Source: Patiria miniata
Taxonomy: Eukaryota > Echinodermata > Asteroidea > Valvatida > Asterinidae
DNA: 64,000 nt
Direction of reading: 5' to 3'
NCBI RefSeq assembly: GCF_015706575.1
Contig: NW_024037071.1
Coordinates: forward strand, 11,955,774-12,019,773
This document shows, piece by piece, positions 33,135 through 43,309 of the stretch. The notes under the pieces were generated by a model, which was given only the letters and a program-made list of their open reading frames with translations, was not told where the DNA came from and searched no databases. The translations under genes and the position numbers were made by a program. Each line of letters begins with the position of its first letter. Positions within the stretch are counted from its first letter, which is position 1.

Positions 33135-34133
33135 CTATGTAAGGAAGAGTGACTGAGGAGATACAGTGGAAGGACCTTGGGTATAGGAGACCCGTTGGTC
33201 AGGTTTGCTGATCTTGATGCGGTTGGGTGTGTAGCCGTTCCGTTGTAGTGACGCCTGGATGTGCTTGAGTTCTCGCTTGAGGTTGTCTTGGTTGCAGACC
33301 TCAAAAGCTCTCTGTACTAGGGTGCGGTTGACCGATGACTTGATGCTGGGGTGATGAAACGACCGCTGGTGGAGATAGCGGTCGGTGTGGGTTGGTTTCC
33401 TGTAGACGCTATGTCCCAGGGTGCCATCTGGATTCCTGGAGATCTTGATGTCCAGGAAAGGAATGGTGCCGTGCTGTTCTTGTTCCATGGTGAAGCTGAT
33501 GCTGGTGTGTTGCTTGTTGAGGTACTGGAGGAAGTCTTGGAGTGTGTCCGGGCCATGGGGCCACACTACGAAGGTGTCATCAACGTAGTGTAGCCACAGG
33601 CTCGGCCGGAGATCCGCTGTGAGGAGGGAGGAAGACTCAAACTCCTCCATGAAGATGTCGGCTAGGACCGGGGATAAAGGAGATCCCATGGAGGTCCCAG
33701 CCGTTCGCTCGTAGAACTTGCCTTGCCACTGAAAACAACTGGAAGAAATACATGTTAGTAACAGATCATGAATTTGGTCTGGGGACAGGTATGTGCATTC
33801 AGCAAAAGTGGTATCATGTTCAAGTCTTTCCTTAGCTAGTTTGCAGGCCTCGCCTGTGGGAACATTGGTGAAGAGTGAGACGACGTCAAAACTGACAAGC
33901 AAGTCAGTGGGTTGGACAGTGAGGTTTCTGGTGACGCTGACAAACTGGGAAGAGTTGGACACATGGTGTGGTGTGTGACCCACCAAGGGTCTGAGGATTT
34001 TGGCTAAGTGTTGGGCTGTGTTGTAGGTGGGGGAACCTCGAGAGGCAACTATGGGGCGCAGGGGGATCTCAGGTTGTGAATCTTCGGTTGACCAAAGAAC
34101 CTGGGACAGATCGAACTGGAGGGTCTGAGTCAT
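33135..34133 (-). CDS. Penelope-like reverse transcriptase (N-terminally short)
   Basis: 332 residues with PLRPIVASRGSPTYN, LLVSFDVVSLFTNVPT (first catalytic Asp), GTSMGSPLSPVLADIFME and LHYVDDTFVVW (catalytic YVDD), then IPFLDIKISRNPDG and VYRKPTHTDRYLH. These boxes and their order are diagnostic of Penelope-like RTs, which group with telomerase RTs. The conserved region upstream of PLRPIV is shorter than usual, so the 5' part of the frame is lost or lies in the degraded stretch at 34134-34250. Confidence 0.93.
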   Translation of the reverse strand: MTQTLQFDLSQVLWSTEDSQPEIPLRPIVASRGSPTYNTAQHLAKILRPLVGHTPHHVSNSSQFVSVTRNLTVQPTDLLVSFDVVSLFTNVPTGEACKLAKERLEHDTTFAECTYLSPDQIHDLLLTCISSSCFQWQGKFYERTAGTSMGSPLSPVLADIFMEEFESSSLLTADLRPSLWLHYVDDTFVVWPHGPDTLQDFLQYLNKQHTSISFTMEQEQHGTIPFLDIKISRNPDGTLGHSVYRKPTHTDRYLHQRSFHHPSIKSSVNRTLVQRAFEVCNQDNLKRELKHIQASLQRNGYTPNRIKISKPDQRVSYTQGPSTVSPQSLFLT

Positions 34134-34249
34134 CTGTAGAGGGGGGTGGATAATGCATCTGCTCGATGCAAGAGGAGAAGTTGGCTGGCGACTCGCTTCG
34201 CGATGGCAGGGATGGGGTTCTTGGGGAGTGGGCGGTATGAACCAGATTT

Positions 34250-34425
34250 TGCCTTTTGCTACTTAAGTTTTCACTTTCTTAGAGTTTAGGCACTCTCCTG
34301 AAGATGGTCAGAGCATACTGACCGGAACGTCGAGTTTAGACCTCTAATTCTTTTCAGAACCATTCTCTTAGTTAAGAAATTATCCGTACATGGTGTGTCC
34401 GCAAACCTTTCTTTATAATGAACGG
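34250..34425 (+). repeat. PLE inverted terminal repeat with hammerhead-like motif
   Basis: CTGAAGA at 34298-34304, stem GGTCAG/CTGACC, then GGAACGTCGAG to about 34334. Same order as at 59327-59362 and in reverse at 32310-32344. Confidence 0.6.
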
Positions 34426-34509
34426 CCGCAATTTTGGAGCGATAGTTCTCGACAGTGCAAACCTGTTTAGACTCGGCTGGAAGAGGTGGATAAGAAAATC
34501 ACCATCTTC

Positions 34510-35060
34510 AGTTAGAGTTGTAGCGAAGGGATTTACTTCATACCGCCTGCACTATTTATAGAAACGCAGTAATCGGCTATCGTAAACGCTGACTACAGAC
34601 TGCGATGGCGGCAGGCTCTTGAGAAAGTCCAGATCGGGGTGAAGCAGACCTGACTGAGGTTGACAAAGAATATCTGGCCACTGGAGGAGAAGCAGGGCAT
34701 GATGGAGAAGGCGGACAAGCCGTGGAAACCAAGGTTGTCGTGGCCGAAATGGGGCAATCAGAAGGACCCTGCATGGGTCACGCTCGATCTTCCTGATTAC
34801 TTTGGGTAGTAGGGAGATTGGGGGAAAAGCGTAGGCAAACAGATCAGTCCACGCAAATGACAGGGCGTCGGTTCCCATATGTGGTGCCTTCGTAGGAAAA
34901 CTGAAGGAACATGGTGTGGTGTGGAGATGAGACCTCTTTGACTCACTAGTCACCCCCATCCCTCCCCAGTGGTTCCCCTCGATCGGGTTTGTTCTAAGCA
35001 TGTCCAGTCACTGTTCGACCAACCCAAACTGCATCGCCCTCCTTGCAATCGAGTTTGTAC
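34510..35060 (-). mobile_element. DIRS-like fossil fragment (RT/RNase H end)
   Basis: The minus strand encodes DLFAYAFPPISLLPKVIRKI and CRVLLIAPFRPRQPWFPRLV, matching the end of the RT/RNase H protein of the DIRS element at 39.6-45.65 kb. It also keeps the start of a recombinase-like VYDSRLLRFYK segment. It is an isolated, broken piece. Confidence 0.8.
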
Positions 35061-35199
35061 TCATTCCCAGCAGATGAGACGGACGTGCATGATAACAATG
35101 TCGCCGACTCTGGTCATTGGACCTTGACTACATCCCTGTTTCCGGACACTAACCGTAACTTCAACGAACGATACTTCAACACTTTGACAGCGTCGCTTG

Positions 35200-35280
35200 T
35201 TTGGGTATAAGCCTCACAACATTTTTGCTCCTATTGTCCGAATACCTATTTCAGGGGTGCCAAACCATTCCAGCCGACAG
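35200..35280 (+). mobile_element. DIRS-like Gag fossil scrap, opposite orientation
   Basis: TTFLLLLSEYLFQGCQTIPAD resembles the ATSFLLLLSEYLALG...VIPAD region of the Gag-like protein of the whole DIRS element, but lies on the plus strand while the neighbouring RT fragment is on the minus strand. So the fossil has been rearranged. Confidence 0.55.
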
Positions 35281-36020
35281 GCCGGGCCTTGACATTGATG
35301 ATGATGGTGCCACATGCCAGCTCCTCTTCTTGTATCTCCAGGATCTGCTTGAAGACCTTGATGAAAGAGTTTACCCTGCAGAGTAGCTTACCCATCGTCT
35401 GCTTATTGTCATTGCTCATGGTCGTGGGAAGCAGCATGTTGGCAAAGCGGATGGTCCGCTCCGACTCCAACACATACAGCTGGGTACAGCGAGGTGTACC
35501 TGTACGTTCTCCCAGGATCCAGGGAGGTGGTGTCTCTGACCTCCCTTGTCGGTGATGCTGAAAAGGCAGACCGCATTGTTGACAGGCCGAATGTGATTGC
35601 TGAACAATATAACCTCTGGGCTGTTACTGAAGCAGAGATTGTTTATCTCTGGTGGCTGGGTGAGGAAGGTCTTGAGGTTGACCTTGCCGTCTCCACAGCA
35701 GATGCTGGGGGACTCATTTTTTTAACAGCAAGGCATATTGTTGTGATGACATACCTTGTCCATTGGCTTCGATGGTGTCCGGCATGTCCTTGAGCTCGGG
35801 TATCTGACAGGTGCCAGCTAGAATTGCCTGATTTTGACACGCACGATGCAAAGTGACATGGGTGTGTTGAGCAGCTCTTCTGTGTCTTTTGTTCATATTC
35901 TGCACTTCCCTAACCACAGAATGTTCCCTCGTGGCAGCTGTCCTTTTGCGGTCCTCCACCCTCTCCTCCTCCCTAACCTCAGAATCTTTCCTTCTGGCAG
36001 CCATTCACTGCTGGTTCTGA
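35281..36020 (-). other. Decayed coding-like sequence downstream of the USP pseudogene
   Basis: Minus-strand frames at 35246-35473 and 35714-36004 look protein-like, with a basic/acidic composition (REEERVEDRKRT), but match no family I can name. They may be the C-terminal continuation of the USP-like pseudogene. Boundaries uncertain. Confidence 0.3.
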
Positions 36021-36022
36021 AG

Positions 36023-36546
36023 TCATTCCTGGTGTCTTTCCACTTTTGAGCCTTGCCCTTCGTTATCTCTTCCTTTCTGCAGCTGCTTCCTGAGGGTGGA
36101 GCTGGTGTAGAGCTGTCGAGGTTGGGAAGTTGTTTGGTGACTGAAGGGTAGGAGGGGGACTGACAACCGGCTCCTCTTGTCAGTGGTCAGAGCTTTCTTC
36201 CACTGAGGGGGAGTGAATTCAGGGCTGGTGGGAGCAGGGAGCAGGGAGTAGAGAGACAGAAACAGTTCTTTGTCTGTTGAAGACAAAGAGATAGTTGTCT
36301 GGGCTGCATACCCGCTCCACTTTGGGCAGGGAGTCGTCATCGCAGCGGAACCAGTTGCCACTTTTTTGAGTAGGGCGTAATAGTGAGCGCCGTTTTCCAA
36401 AGTCCAATTGTGGTTAGTGATGGCTGTCAGCTCAAACTGTGCTCCTTGGGGTGAGAACACGTCAGAAGTCGTCACGATGGTCTGGAGCTTCTGAAACTGG
36501 CCTGAAGGCCTTAGCCCGAATCTCTTGAGCTGAATGAGGAGGCAGT
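36023..36546 (-). pseudogene. Ubiquitin-specific protease (USP)-like pseudogene, catalytic C-terminal part
   Basis: The minus strand encodes PDCLLIQLKRF, the conserved (L)xIQLKRF box of USP peptidases; then FELTAITNHNW...GAHYYALLKK, the His box; and, in another frame, NWFRCDDDSLPKVE...YLFVF, the final W/D and YxLFY boxes. Order and spacing fit a USP catalytic domain that cleaves ubiquitin from substrates. The Cys box was not found. Frame changes and the foldback insertion make it non-functional. It could be a processed or duplicated host gene, or cargo of an unknown transposon. Confidence 0.65.
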
Positions 36547-36552
36547 CAGGGA

Positions 36553-36835
36553 TGTTACAACTGATAATGTAGTAACCAACGGATAATGTATCACCAACCG
36601 ATAATGTATCACAAATTGACTGACACTGTATCACTAACCGATAATGTAGCAAAAATTGACTGATAGTGTAGTAGAATTTGTATCCGGTAATGTATCACGT
36701 GTCGACAGATAATGTAACTACAAAATAACTGTATCCGATAATGTATCACCATGGAACGGATACTGTATCAATCGATAAAGTACCAAAAATCAACCGATAA
36801 TGTATCAAAAATCAACCGATAATGTATCAGTACGG
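36553..36835 (+). repeat. Left terminal inverted repeat of the foldback element
   Basis: GATAATGTATCA-type units in tandem; partner is 38540-38801. The unit is partly self-complementary (TGATACATTATC). Confidence 0.9.
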
Positions 36836-37397
36836 GGAAAAGGTGTACACAAATGTTTGTTTTATGTCCTATATATCCCGCCCCACTTTTTGACCGGGGA
36901 CGGGGGCCTGGGCTATTGGATCACCCCACCCCCATTATTTTGTATTTAGAGAAAAAGGGCAGATTTTGAGGTGTTTTTCAAACTTTCCAACCGCCGAAAT
37001 GTATTAAATAGTACTGAGAAAGGGAGAAAATGACAAAAAGCTTGAAATGCGCTGATACAGTACATCTGTATCATGAAGAGCGCACAGTACATCTGTATCA
37101 TGAAGAGCGCCCCCAGTGTCATGAGGTCTCCAGCCCCCCCCCCCCTCATTTTTTGATTTTACCATGGAGCTATGGGCTCCATGCAGTGCACAAGTGCCCT
37201 TTCAACGGACAGAAGCGGAGAGTTGCGGGAGGACCTAATCTGGTCCCGGTCCATGCATCCACTGCATATTTTGAATGATGCAAAGTTATTGGGGGAGGGA
37301 ATAATCTGGGAGACCATCGCAAGCTTAATTGAACGTATGCGCACGCCGACGTTGCCTGACAATCATGCGAAGACGCTGCGGCTAATTGCCTTGGCAC

Positions 37398-38114
37398 ATT
37401 CTAGCCTTGGTCAATGCTTTCGTCATTATTCGTCCCGTACGCGGTCAATCGTCGGCATATATCCTCGCGCGCTATGCACATGCTTGTAAAAATACAGCGC
37501 GAAAAGCGACCTAATGCGGCCATTATTTTTATATGCAAATCAGTTGGGGACAATCGAGAGCCTTGGTTCAATCGTCCATGTGAGGTTTTGGGGGTGGTGC
37601 TCATTATGTTAATAGCCTTAGCTGACCTTAAATGTCGTTTTCTTATTGGTCGATCGTTGCGTGGAAACTTGCATAGTGAAACGTGGCACCGTACATAATC
37701 CATACACGTACACGTTGTGTGTCTCTGCACACGGCACCAATGCACAAAAACTGTGGTTCCTGTCACGTCCGCAAAAGGTGAATAGCTGCAAATAATTTGA
37801 TGACGTCCGGATTTACCAAGGTGTGATTGGACACTCCACATATTAGCCCCGCCTACACTTATCTGTATTCACATACGAGGTTGTGCGCTAGAAATCCAGC
37901 GCAAAATAAACAAAAACATAAGCTTTTGCCGATGATTGAACCAAGGCTCTCGATCGTCCCCAACTGATTTGCATAAAAAAATAGTGGCCGCATGAGGTCG
38001 CTGTTCGCGCTGTATTTTTACATGCATGTGCATAGCGCGTGAGGATATATGCCGACGATTGACCGCGTACGGGACGAATAACGACGAAAGCATTGACCAA
38101 GGCTAGGCACATTC
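37398..38114. repeat. Inner inverted repeat of the foldback element
   Basis: About 180 bases (37398-37578), from AGCCTTGGTCAATGCTTTCG to GAGCCTTGGTTCAATC, recur in reverse complement at 37929-38114 with few differences; the loop is about 350 bases. Confidence 0.85.
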
Positions 38115-38539
38115 TGGAAGTGGCGTTGAACTTTGCGCGCGAACCAGTACAGTACAGTTCGCACATGCTGTGTCCTGTCCATTGATCTCCATACGAAGAT
38201 CAATGGTTCCGTGCGTCCATGCATGGTGCTCTCAAACGTGGTAAAACGCGCCCTCTTGGGTTGGAGCACGGAGCCCATACAGAGGCCAAGTGTCCGGAGA
38301 AAAGAACTTGTCCACATTCCGGCGCGGATGTGCGAATGCAGTTAACACCCCCCCCCCCCCGACATCAAAAGCTGGATACGCCACTAGCCTAGGCCCACTT
38401 GGAAGTAGAGCGTCTCCAAACCAGAGCAACTCCCTCCCAAATTCACACAAAAGAATATTCTTAATGATAAACTTTCCCGAGTGGGGACTTATCATACTTA
38501 TTAGACTTTAATTAATTTGCAATATTTCCACCTTTTCCA

Positions 38540-38801
38540 AATATACTGATACATTATCGGTTGATTTTTGATACATTATCGGTTGATACAGTATCCGTTC
38601 CGTGGTGATACATTATCGGATACAGTTATTTTGTAGTTACATTATCCGTCGACACGTGATACATTATCGGATACAAATTTTACTACACTATCAGTCAATT
38701 TTTGCTACATTATCGGTTAGTGATACAATATCGGTCAATTTGTGATACATTATCGGTTGGTGATACGTTATCCGTTGGTTACTACATTATCAGTTGTAAC
38801 A
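38540..38801 (-). repeat. Right terminal inverted repeat of the foldback element
   Basis: Mirror of 36553-36835, with the same order of sub-repeats and small differences. Confidence 0.9.
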
Positions 38802-38807
38802 CAGGGA

Positions 38808-39010
38808 GCCTGCTAATCTTCCTGTGAGCCTGAAACGGCTTGGGCTCGCACTGCCATCTCCCTGTCATGATCCACAATGCCCCTGTGGGTTGCAGCACCG
38901 GGTGCATCTCTTCCCGTCTCCTCTGCTGCAATTATCACATTCTTTGTTAGAAATGGCGCGAAGAAGCTCTGAACAAGTTGCACAGTTGTAAATTTGACTT
39001 CCCCATATTC
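38808..39010 (-). pseudogene. USP-like pseudogene, part upstream of the foldback insertion
   Basis: On the minus strand the frame just before the insertion reads FQAHRKISRLPD, which runs directly into the CLLIQLKRF box on the other side once one CAGGGA copy is removed. Upstream, a Cys-rich segment (about 38880-38915, CTRCCN) in another frame may be what remains of the USP zinc ribbon. Confidence 0.5.
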
Positions 39011-39550
39011 AAAAACATAGGATTCAGTGGCAAAATTATCAAAATCGGTCAAGTGGGTTAAATGTTGTGTGGTAAAATAGGCGTTTATGCAGGAAATGGC
39101 GGTCATCTTGGAAAAATGGCAGCCATTTTGAAAATTCAAGTGGCTAATCGAATTTTTCACAAGAGTAGTCCCTAAGGAGTATTTGTGCTGATTTTGGTGC
39201 TTGTATCCACATTTGAAAGATGGTTACAGTTATTTGCCGCACTACAAGGCATAAAGTGTTAAAAACAGTCTTCATGATAAGGCCTGTAGTTGGCCCGAGG
39301 GTATTTTTCATAAAATTTTTAGATGAAATATGATTTATGGATACTTCTTCTTGCCTTAACTGTAGTCTGGGGAAACATTGTAAAATGTTGCTACTTTAAA
39401 GGGTGCAGACCAGTAAATAGGCCCGAAATTGCCTACGCCGGCCAAATCACGATTTGCATGCCCTCAAATTCTTCCATAAGAACATTTTGTGGGCCATGAA
39501 CTTGAGGGTTTGTAAAAAAGAAGGGTGGAAGCTGTGCACAGGGCTGTGAG
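39011..39550. other. No gene recognised
   Basis: Contains one GATGACCGCCATTT / AAATGGCAGCCATTTTG motif (about 39090-39140) like the cores of the 8.8-11.5 kb arrays. Otherwise unique. Confidence 0.4.
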
Positions 39551-39811
39551 CTTGTATTTCTGTGAAATTCCCCCCCACAGAAGTGTGGTTGGGGTCTACG
39601 AGCGAATACTTACCTGTAGAGCGAATACTACATATGCATTGTTCCCTATGCCGGCAGGCAATTTGCTAAGAGTTTTACATACAATAGCGCCCTCACGTGT
39701 CCTACCCACGACGCCCTGTGACATGCGCACCACGTTAGCGTCCTCTTTTTCTCAAGTGTTACTTGCGTAAGCACTCAAGGAATCAAGTATAGTGGGGAAG
39801 GAGGGAGGGGT

Positions 39812-39911
39812 GCTCTACAGGTAAGTATTCGCTCGTAGACCCCAACCACACTTCTGTGGGGGGGAGTCTACATCACTCTACTTACCTGTAGAGCGAATAC
39901 TACATATGCAT
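39812..39911. repeat. DIRS internal complementary region
   Basis: Two abutting segments complementary to the extreme left (53 bases) and extreme right (47 bases) ends of the element. In the DIRS model this region templates circle joining before recombinase-mediated integration. Confidence 0.9.
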
Positions 39912-40181
39912 AGACTCGCACCGAGTAAGGCGGTGGGTATACGCAAATTACCGTATGTCTACAGGGGTGTAGGACATGAGGCGTGTCCAAAGGCAAACAA
40001 CGCCAAACCAAAAACCTACATCCCAGACGCTCTAGGTTTCACCTCGTCAGGGGAACCCAAAGAGCTCGTGCGCAAAAAGTCAGGGGGGTGTAACCATTAT
40101 GGGAATGAACACATGATAGATACACCTAAGTAAACTTAATGCCCATACCAATATATATATGTATATTTATATGCTCACCCG

Positions 40182-41230
40182 TTAGTGCTTCTGTGAGGCT
40201 CGACTGGCCGCTAGCAGCACTTCTCTTCCAGCCTTGCCATCTGCCTGGAGGACATCCTTCAGGTAGCATTCGGAGAACGTGTTAGGGTTCTTCCAGCAGG
40301 CTGCCTTGACGATGTCACCTAGGGGGACACCCTTAAAAAAGGCCCACGAGGTGGACACTCCCCTGACCTCATGCGCTCGAATGGGTCCCTGGGTCGCTGG
40401 CCAGCCGCCCGGTACGGACCGGATAGCCGTCACGATCCAGCGAGTGATTGTATCGCGGGACGCCGGCCCATGGGGCGGGGTCGTCGTGATGAACAATTTT
40501 TCGTGTCCCGTACGAAGTGACTTCGTACGGTTGACATACCACTTAAGTGCTCGAACTGGGCACCAAAGTTTGTCGTTTGCCTCGTTCGAAAAAGACTTGA
40601 TGTCCGGGACAAAGATGTCCGGGGGCATAAAGGTCTCCGACTGGTTCTTTGCGAGAAAACCGGCCGTAGGGATCAGGCGGACACCCCCCGGTTCCCACCG
40701 GATGTGTCCTGTCTGTATCGATAACGAGTGTAGTTCGCTACGTCGTCGGGACGTAGCAACAGCCAATAGAAAAGCTACTTTGATGGAGAGCTGTAACAAA
40801 GTTGAGCAATTCATTGGTTCAAAGGGAGCCTTCGCCAGTGTAGATAATACACCGAAGAGGTCCCAAGATGGGATTAATGTGCGTACTGGGGGACGAGTAT
40901 TAAACATCCCCTTGATCAGTTGGCTAATTGCAGGGTTGTCGGAAACGGAGGAACCGTCCGAAAATCCCTGATGGATCGCGGCAACGGCCGATCGATAATT
41001 TTTAACTGTGGCCGTCGTGAGCCCACTGTCAAAAAGGTATAGGAGGAAATCCCCCACTTCCCCTACAGAAGTATTGGGGGGATGAATGGATTGTCGTCTA
41101 CACCATTTAAAGAAATGGCGTAGTCGGCTATCGTACACCTTTCTGGTTGAGGCTCTACGGGACTGGGCTGCAATTGTTGCAGCTCGTCGCGAAAGGCCTG
41201 CTGAGCAGAGGGATCGCGTGACAATACCCA
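40182..41230 (-). CDS. DIRS tyrosine recombinase
   Basis: About 340 residues at the C-terminal end of a 982-residue open frame. The N-terminal SAM-like part holds RRASTRKVYDSRLRHFFKWC and VGEVGDFLLYLFDSGLT; the catalytic part has Arg in ATSRRRSELHSL (about 40730-40760), H-x-x-R in AHEVRGVST (about 40360-40385) and Tyr in FSECYLKD (about 40262-40280). It would integrate the circular DNA copy. The frame stays open far upstream (to 43130), overlapping the RT gene in another frame; the recombinase proper probably starts near 41230, though a longer overlapping product is possible in DIRS elements. Confidence 0.93.
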
Positions 41231-43309
41231 GCACGTCAGGTGAAGATCCCCCGGAGCCCGGTGATTGATTCCCGAGCTGGGCTGATAAAGAAGATCGGCC
41301 CTCTTCGGTAGAATTACCGGGCGGTGAACCAAGAGTCGGACGAGCCGGGGAAACCACGGCTGGCGGGGCCAGAACGGGGCTATGAGGAGAATTCGGCAAT
41401 CCTCCTGCTCGATCTTGGTCAGCACTCGAGAAACGAGGGAGATGGGTGGGAAGGCATAGGCCAGTAGGCCGTCCCACCGCACCGACAGTGCATCGGTCTG
41501 CCACGCGTTGGGATCTGGGCCCCTCGCGCAGTAGATCGGTAGTTGATTGTTCATTCGCGACGCGAATAGGTCCACATGCGGCCGGTCGATTAGTCTGAAG
41601 ATCGACTGAGCCACCTGTGGGAGCAGTGACCACTCTGTCGGGGCGATCCAGCCTCTGGAGAGAGCGTCGGCCGTGACGTTCTCTTCCCCCGGGATGTGGA
41701 CTGCCGACAGGGCTATCCCGTGATGTATGCACCAGAGGGTGAGATCCCACGTTAGTGCACACAGATGGCCTGACCGAGTGCCACCCTGGTGATTGATGTA
41801 TGCCACCACTGTGGCGTTGTCGCATCGGACCAGGACTGCTTGCCCTCTGACGTCCGACTGGAAATGTTTTAGTGCGTTGGTGACTGCCAGCATTTCCAGG
41901 ACGTTGATGTGAGATGACTGATGTGCGGGGCCCCATACGCCCGCGACCTGTCGCGGGTGGAGGGTAGCCCCCCAGCCGTACCCTGAGGCGTCGGTTGTGA
42001 TAAGTACCGACGGGCGGGGCGGGCGGAAAACACGGCCCTGCGTTATATTGGCCTCGACTAGCCACCAACGAAGGTGGGGGACTAGCCAAGACGTAGTGGG
42101 CACCGGATGGTCGATCGGGTGCCAGCGGGGTCTGTAGAAAGACAGCAGGTGAAGTTGAATTGGCCTCATCCTCAGCCTGCAAAAATCCACCAAGTCCACC
42201 AGACTGGCCATAAGGCCCAACAGCCTGAGCCAGGCTCGGGCCGGAGCCACTACCGTCGGGAGGAAGAGGGACACGCACTGCCGAAGGTTCAGCAGGCGGT
42301 CCTCCGATGGCCGGGCCAGTCCCCTGCGAAGATCGAGGGATGCACCCAGAAAGGTGGGAACCTGAGAGGGGACTGGATGGGATTTCTTGGTGTTGATGAG
42401 AAATCCCAGGTCGGAAGCAAGTTGCCACGTTAGTTGGAGCGCCGCTTCCGTCTCCCCTCGAGAACGGCCCACTACTAGCCAATCGTCGAGGTACATGAAT
42501 ATCATGACCCCTCGACGCCGCAGTGCCGCCCCGATCGTCTTCACGATCCGGGTGAACACCCGCGGAGAAGTGGATAGCCCGAACGGGAGCACCACAAATT
42601 CGTACAGTGTATTTTTGTATTGGAAACGTAGGAATTTGCGATGTTCCGGCCTGATCGGTACGTGAAAGTACGCGTCTTTCAAGTCTATACTGGCCGCCCA
42701 CGCTGGTGTCATGATCGATGCAAGAATGGTCCGTAACGTTTCCATGCGGAAACGTTTCGGACGTATGAACTTGTTGAGGGGTTTTAAGTTCAGTATTGGA
42801 CGCCACACGCCGGTTTCCTTCTTGGGGGCCAAGAAGAAGGTTGACATGAAACCTGCCCGGGTCCCCCCTTGGGGGACAACACGAACCGCTCTCTTCAGAA
42901 GGAGGGCGTCGATCTCCTCCTCGAGGGAGCGGCGTTTTGCTGTGTCGGGCGGTACGGGCGTTGTCCGAATTAGCATGTCCGACGGGGGGGTCCTCGTAAA
43001 CTCGAGCGCGTAACCGCTGCTGATTGTTTCGAGGACCCACTGGTCGGAAGTCACCTGCACCCAGGACCCCACGAACTCCTGAAGGCGGCCTCCCACGGGT
43101 CCAGCGGTGGGAGGCCGCCTGGAGACGCATAAGTCACTTGCGCCACGCCCCGGTGTACCGGGGAGTGGGCGCACGGAAACCGCGTCCCGACTGGGGACGC
43201 TGTTGTCCGATATGTGGTTGTGAATAGCGCGGGCCGACCGCCTTATCGGCGCGCCCACGAAATCCACCACGGGCCGCTCTGACCGGGGGGCGGCGCCGGG
43301 GAATGACAA
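41063..43309 (-). CDS. DIRS reverse transcriptase / RNase H
   Basis: 748 residues. RT boxes include VWRPILNLKPLNKFI, AASIDLKDAYFHVPI, VVLPFGLSTSPRVFTRI and MYLDDWLVVG (catalytic YLDD). RNase H follows with ITTDASGYGWGA, INVLEMLAVTNAL and EENVTADALSRG. A C-terminal segment (LLAYAFPPISLVSRVLTKI, APFWPRQPWFPRLV) is typical of DIRS and is also seen in the fossil at 34.5 kb. It overlaps the Gag-like frame by about 175 bases at its start and the recombinase frame at its end. Confidence 0.95.
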   Translation of the reverse strand: MSFPGAAPRSERPVVDFVGAPIRRSARAIHNHISDNSVPSRDAVSVRPLPGTPGRGASDLCVSRRPPTAGPVGGRLQEFVGSWVQVTSDQWVLETISSGYALEFTRTPPSDMLIRTTPVPPDTAKRRSLEEEIDALLLKRAVRVVPQGGTRAGFMSTFFLAPKKETGVWRPILNLKPLNKFIRPKRFRMETLRTILASIMTPAWAASIDLKDAYFHVPIRPEHRKFLRFQYKNTLYEFVVLPFGLSTSPRVFTRIVKTIGAALRRRGVMIFMYLDDWLVVGRSRGETEAALQLTWQLASDLGFLINTKKSHPVPSQVPTFLGASLDLRRGLARPSEDRLLNLRQCVSLFLPTVVAPARAWLRLLGLMASLVDLVDFCRLRMRPIQLHLLSFYRPRWHPIDHPVPTTSWLVPHLRWWLVEANITQGRVFRPPRPSVLITTDASGYGWGATLHPRQVAGVWGPAHQSSHINVLEMLAVTNALKHFQSDVRGQAVLVRCDNATVVAYINHQGGTRSGHLCALTWDLTLWCIHHGIALSAVHIPGEENVTADALSRGWIAPTEWSLLPQVAQSIFRLIDRPHVDLFASRMNNQLPIYCARGPDPNAWQTDALSVRWDGLLAYAFPPISLVSRVLTKIEQEDCRILLIAPFWPRQPWFPRLVRLLVHRPVILPKRADLLYQPSSGINHRAPGDLHLTCWVLSRDPSAQQAFRDELQQLQPSPVEPQPERCTIADYAISLNGVDDNPFIPPILL

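Larger units (their letters stand above)
32185..34425 (-). mobile_element. Penelope-like element with RT and GIY-YIG endonuclease
   Basis: On the minus strand: a reverse transcriptase frame, then a GIY-YIG frame, then a 44-base tandem repeat and the 3' terminal sequence. The ends are inverted copies of each other: 34250-34425 matches the reverse complement of about 32218-32400, from GCCTTTTGCTACTTAAG to GGTGTGTCCGCAAACC. This is the inverted terminal arrangement known in Penelope-like elements. The RT lacks the N-terminal part found in full-length elements, so the copy is incomplete. A solo end of the same family lies at 59279-59485. Confidence 0.9.
36553..38801. mobile_element. Foldback element with long sub-repeated inverted ends
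   Basis: 2249 bases flanked by the 6-bp duplication CAGGGA (36547-36552 and 38802-38807). The ends, starting TGTTACAACTGATAATGTAG, are inverted repeats of about 270 bases made of roughly eleven copies of a 19-22-base unit with GATAATGTATCA. A second inverted pair of about 180 bases lies inside (37398-37578 and 37929-38114). No transposase is recognisable. It is inserted in the USP-like pseudogene, whose IQLKRF box continues from one flank to the other. A 6-bp target does not settle the superfamily. Confidence 0.9.
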
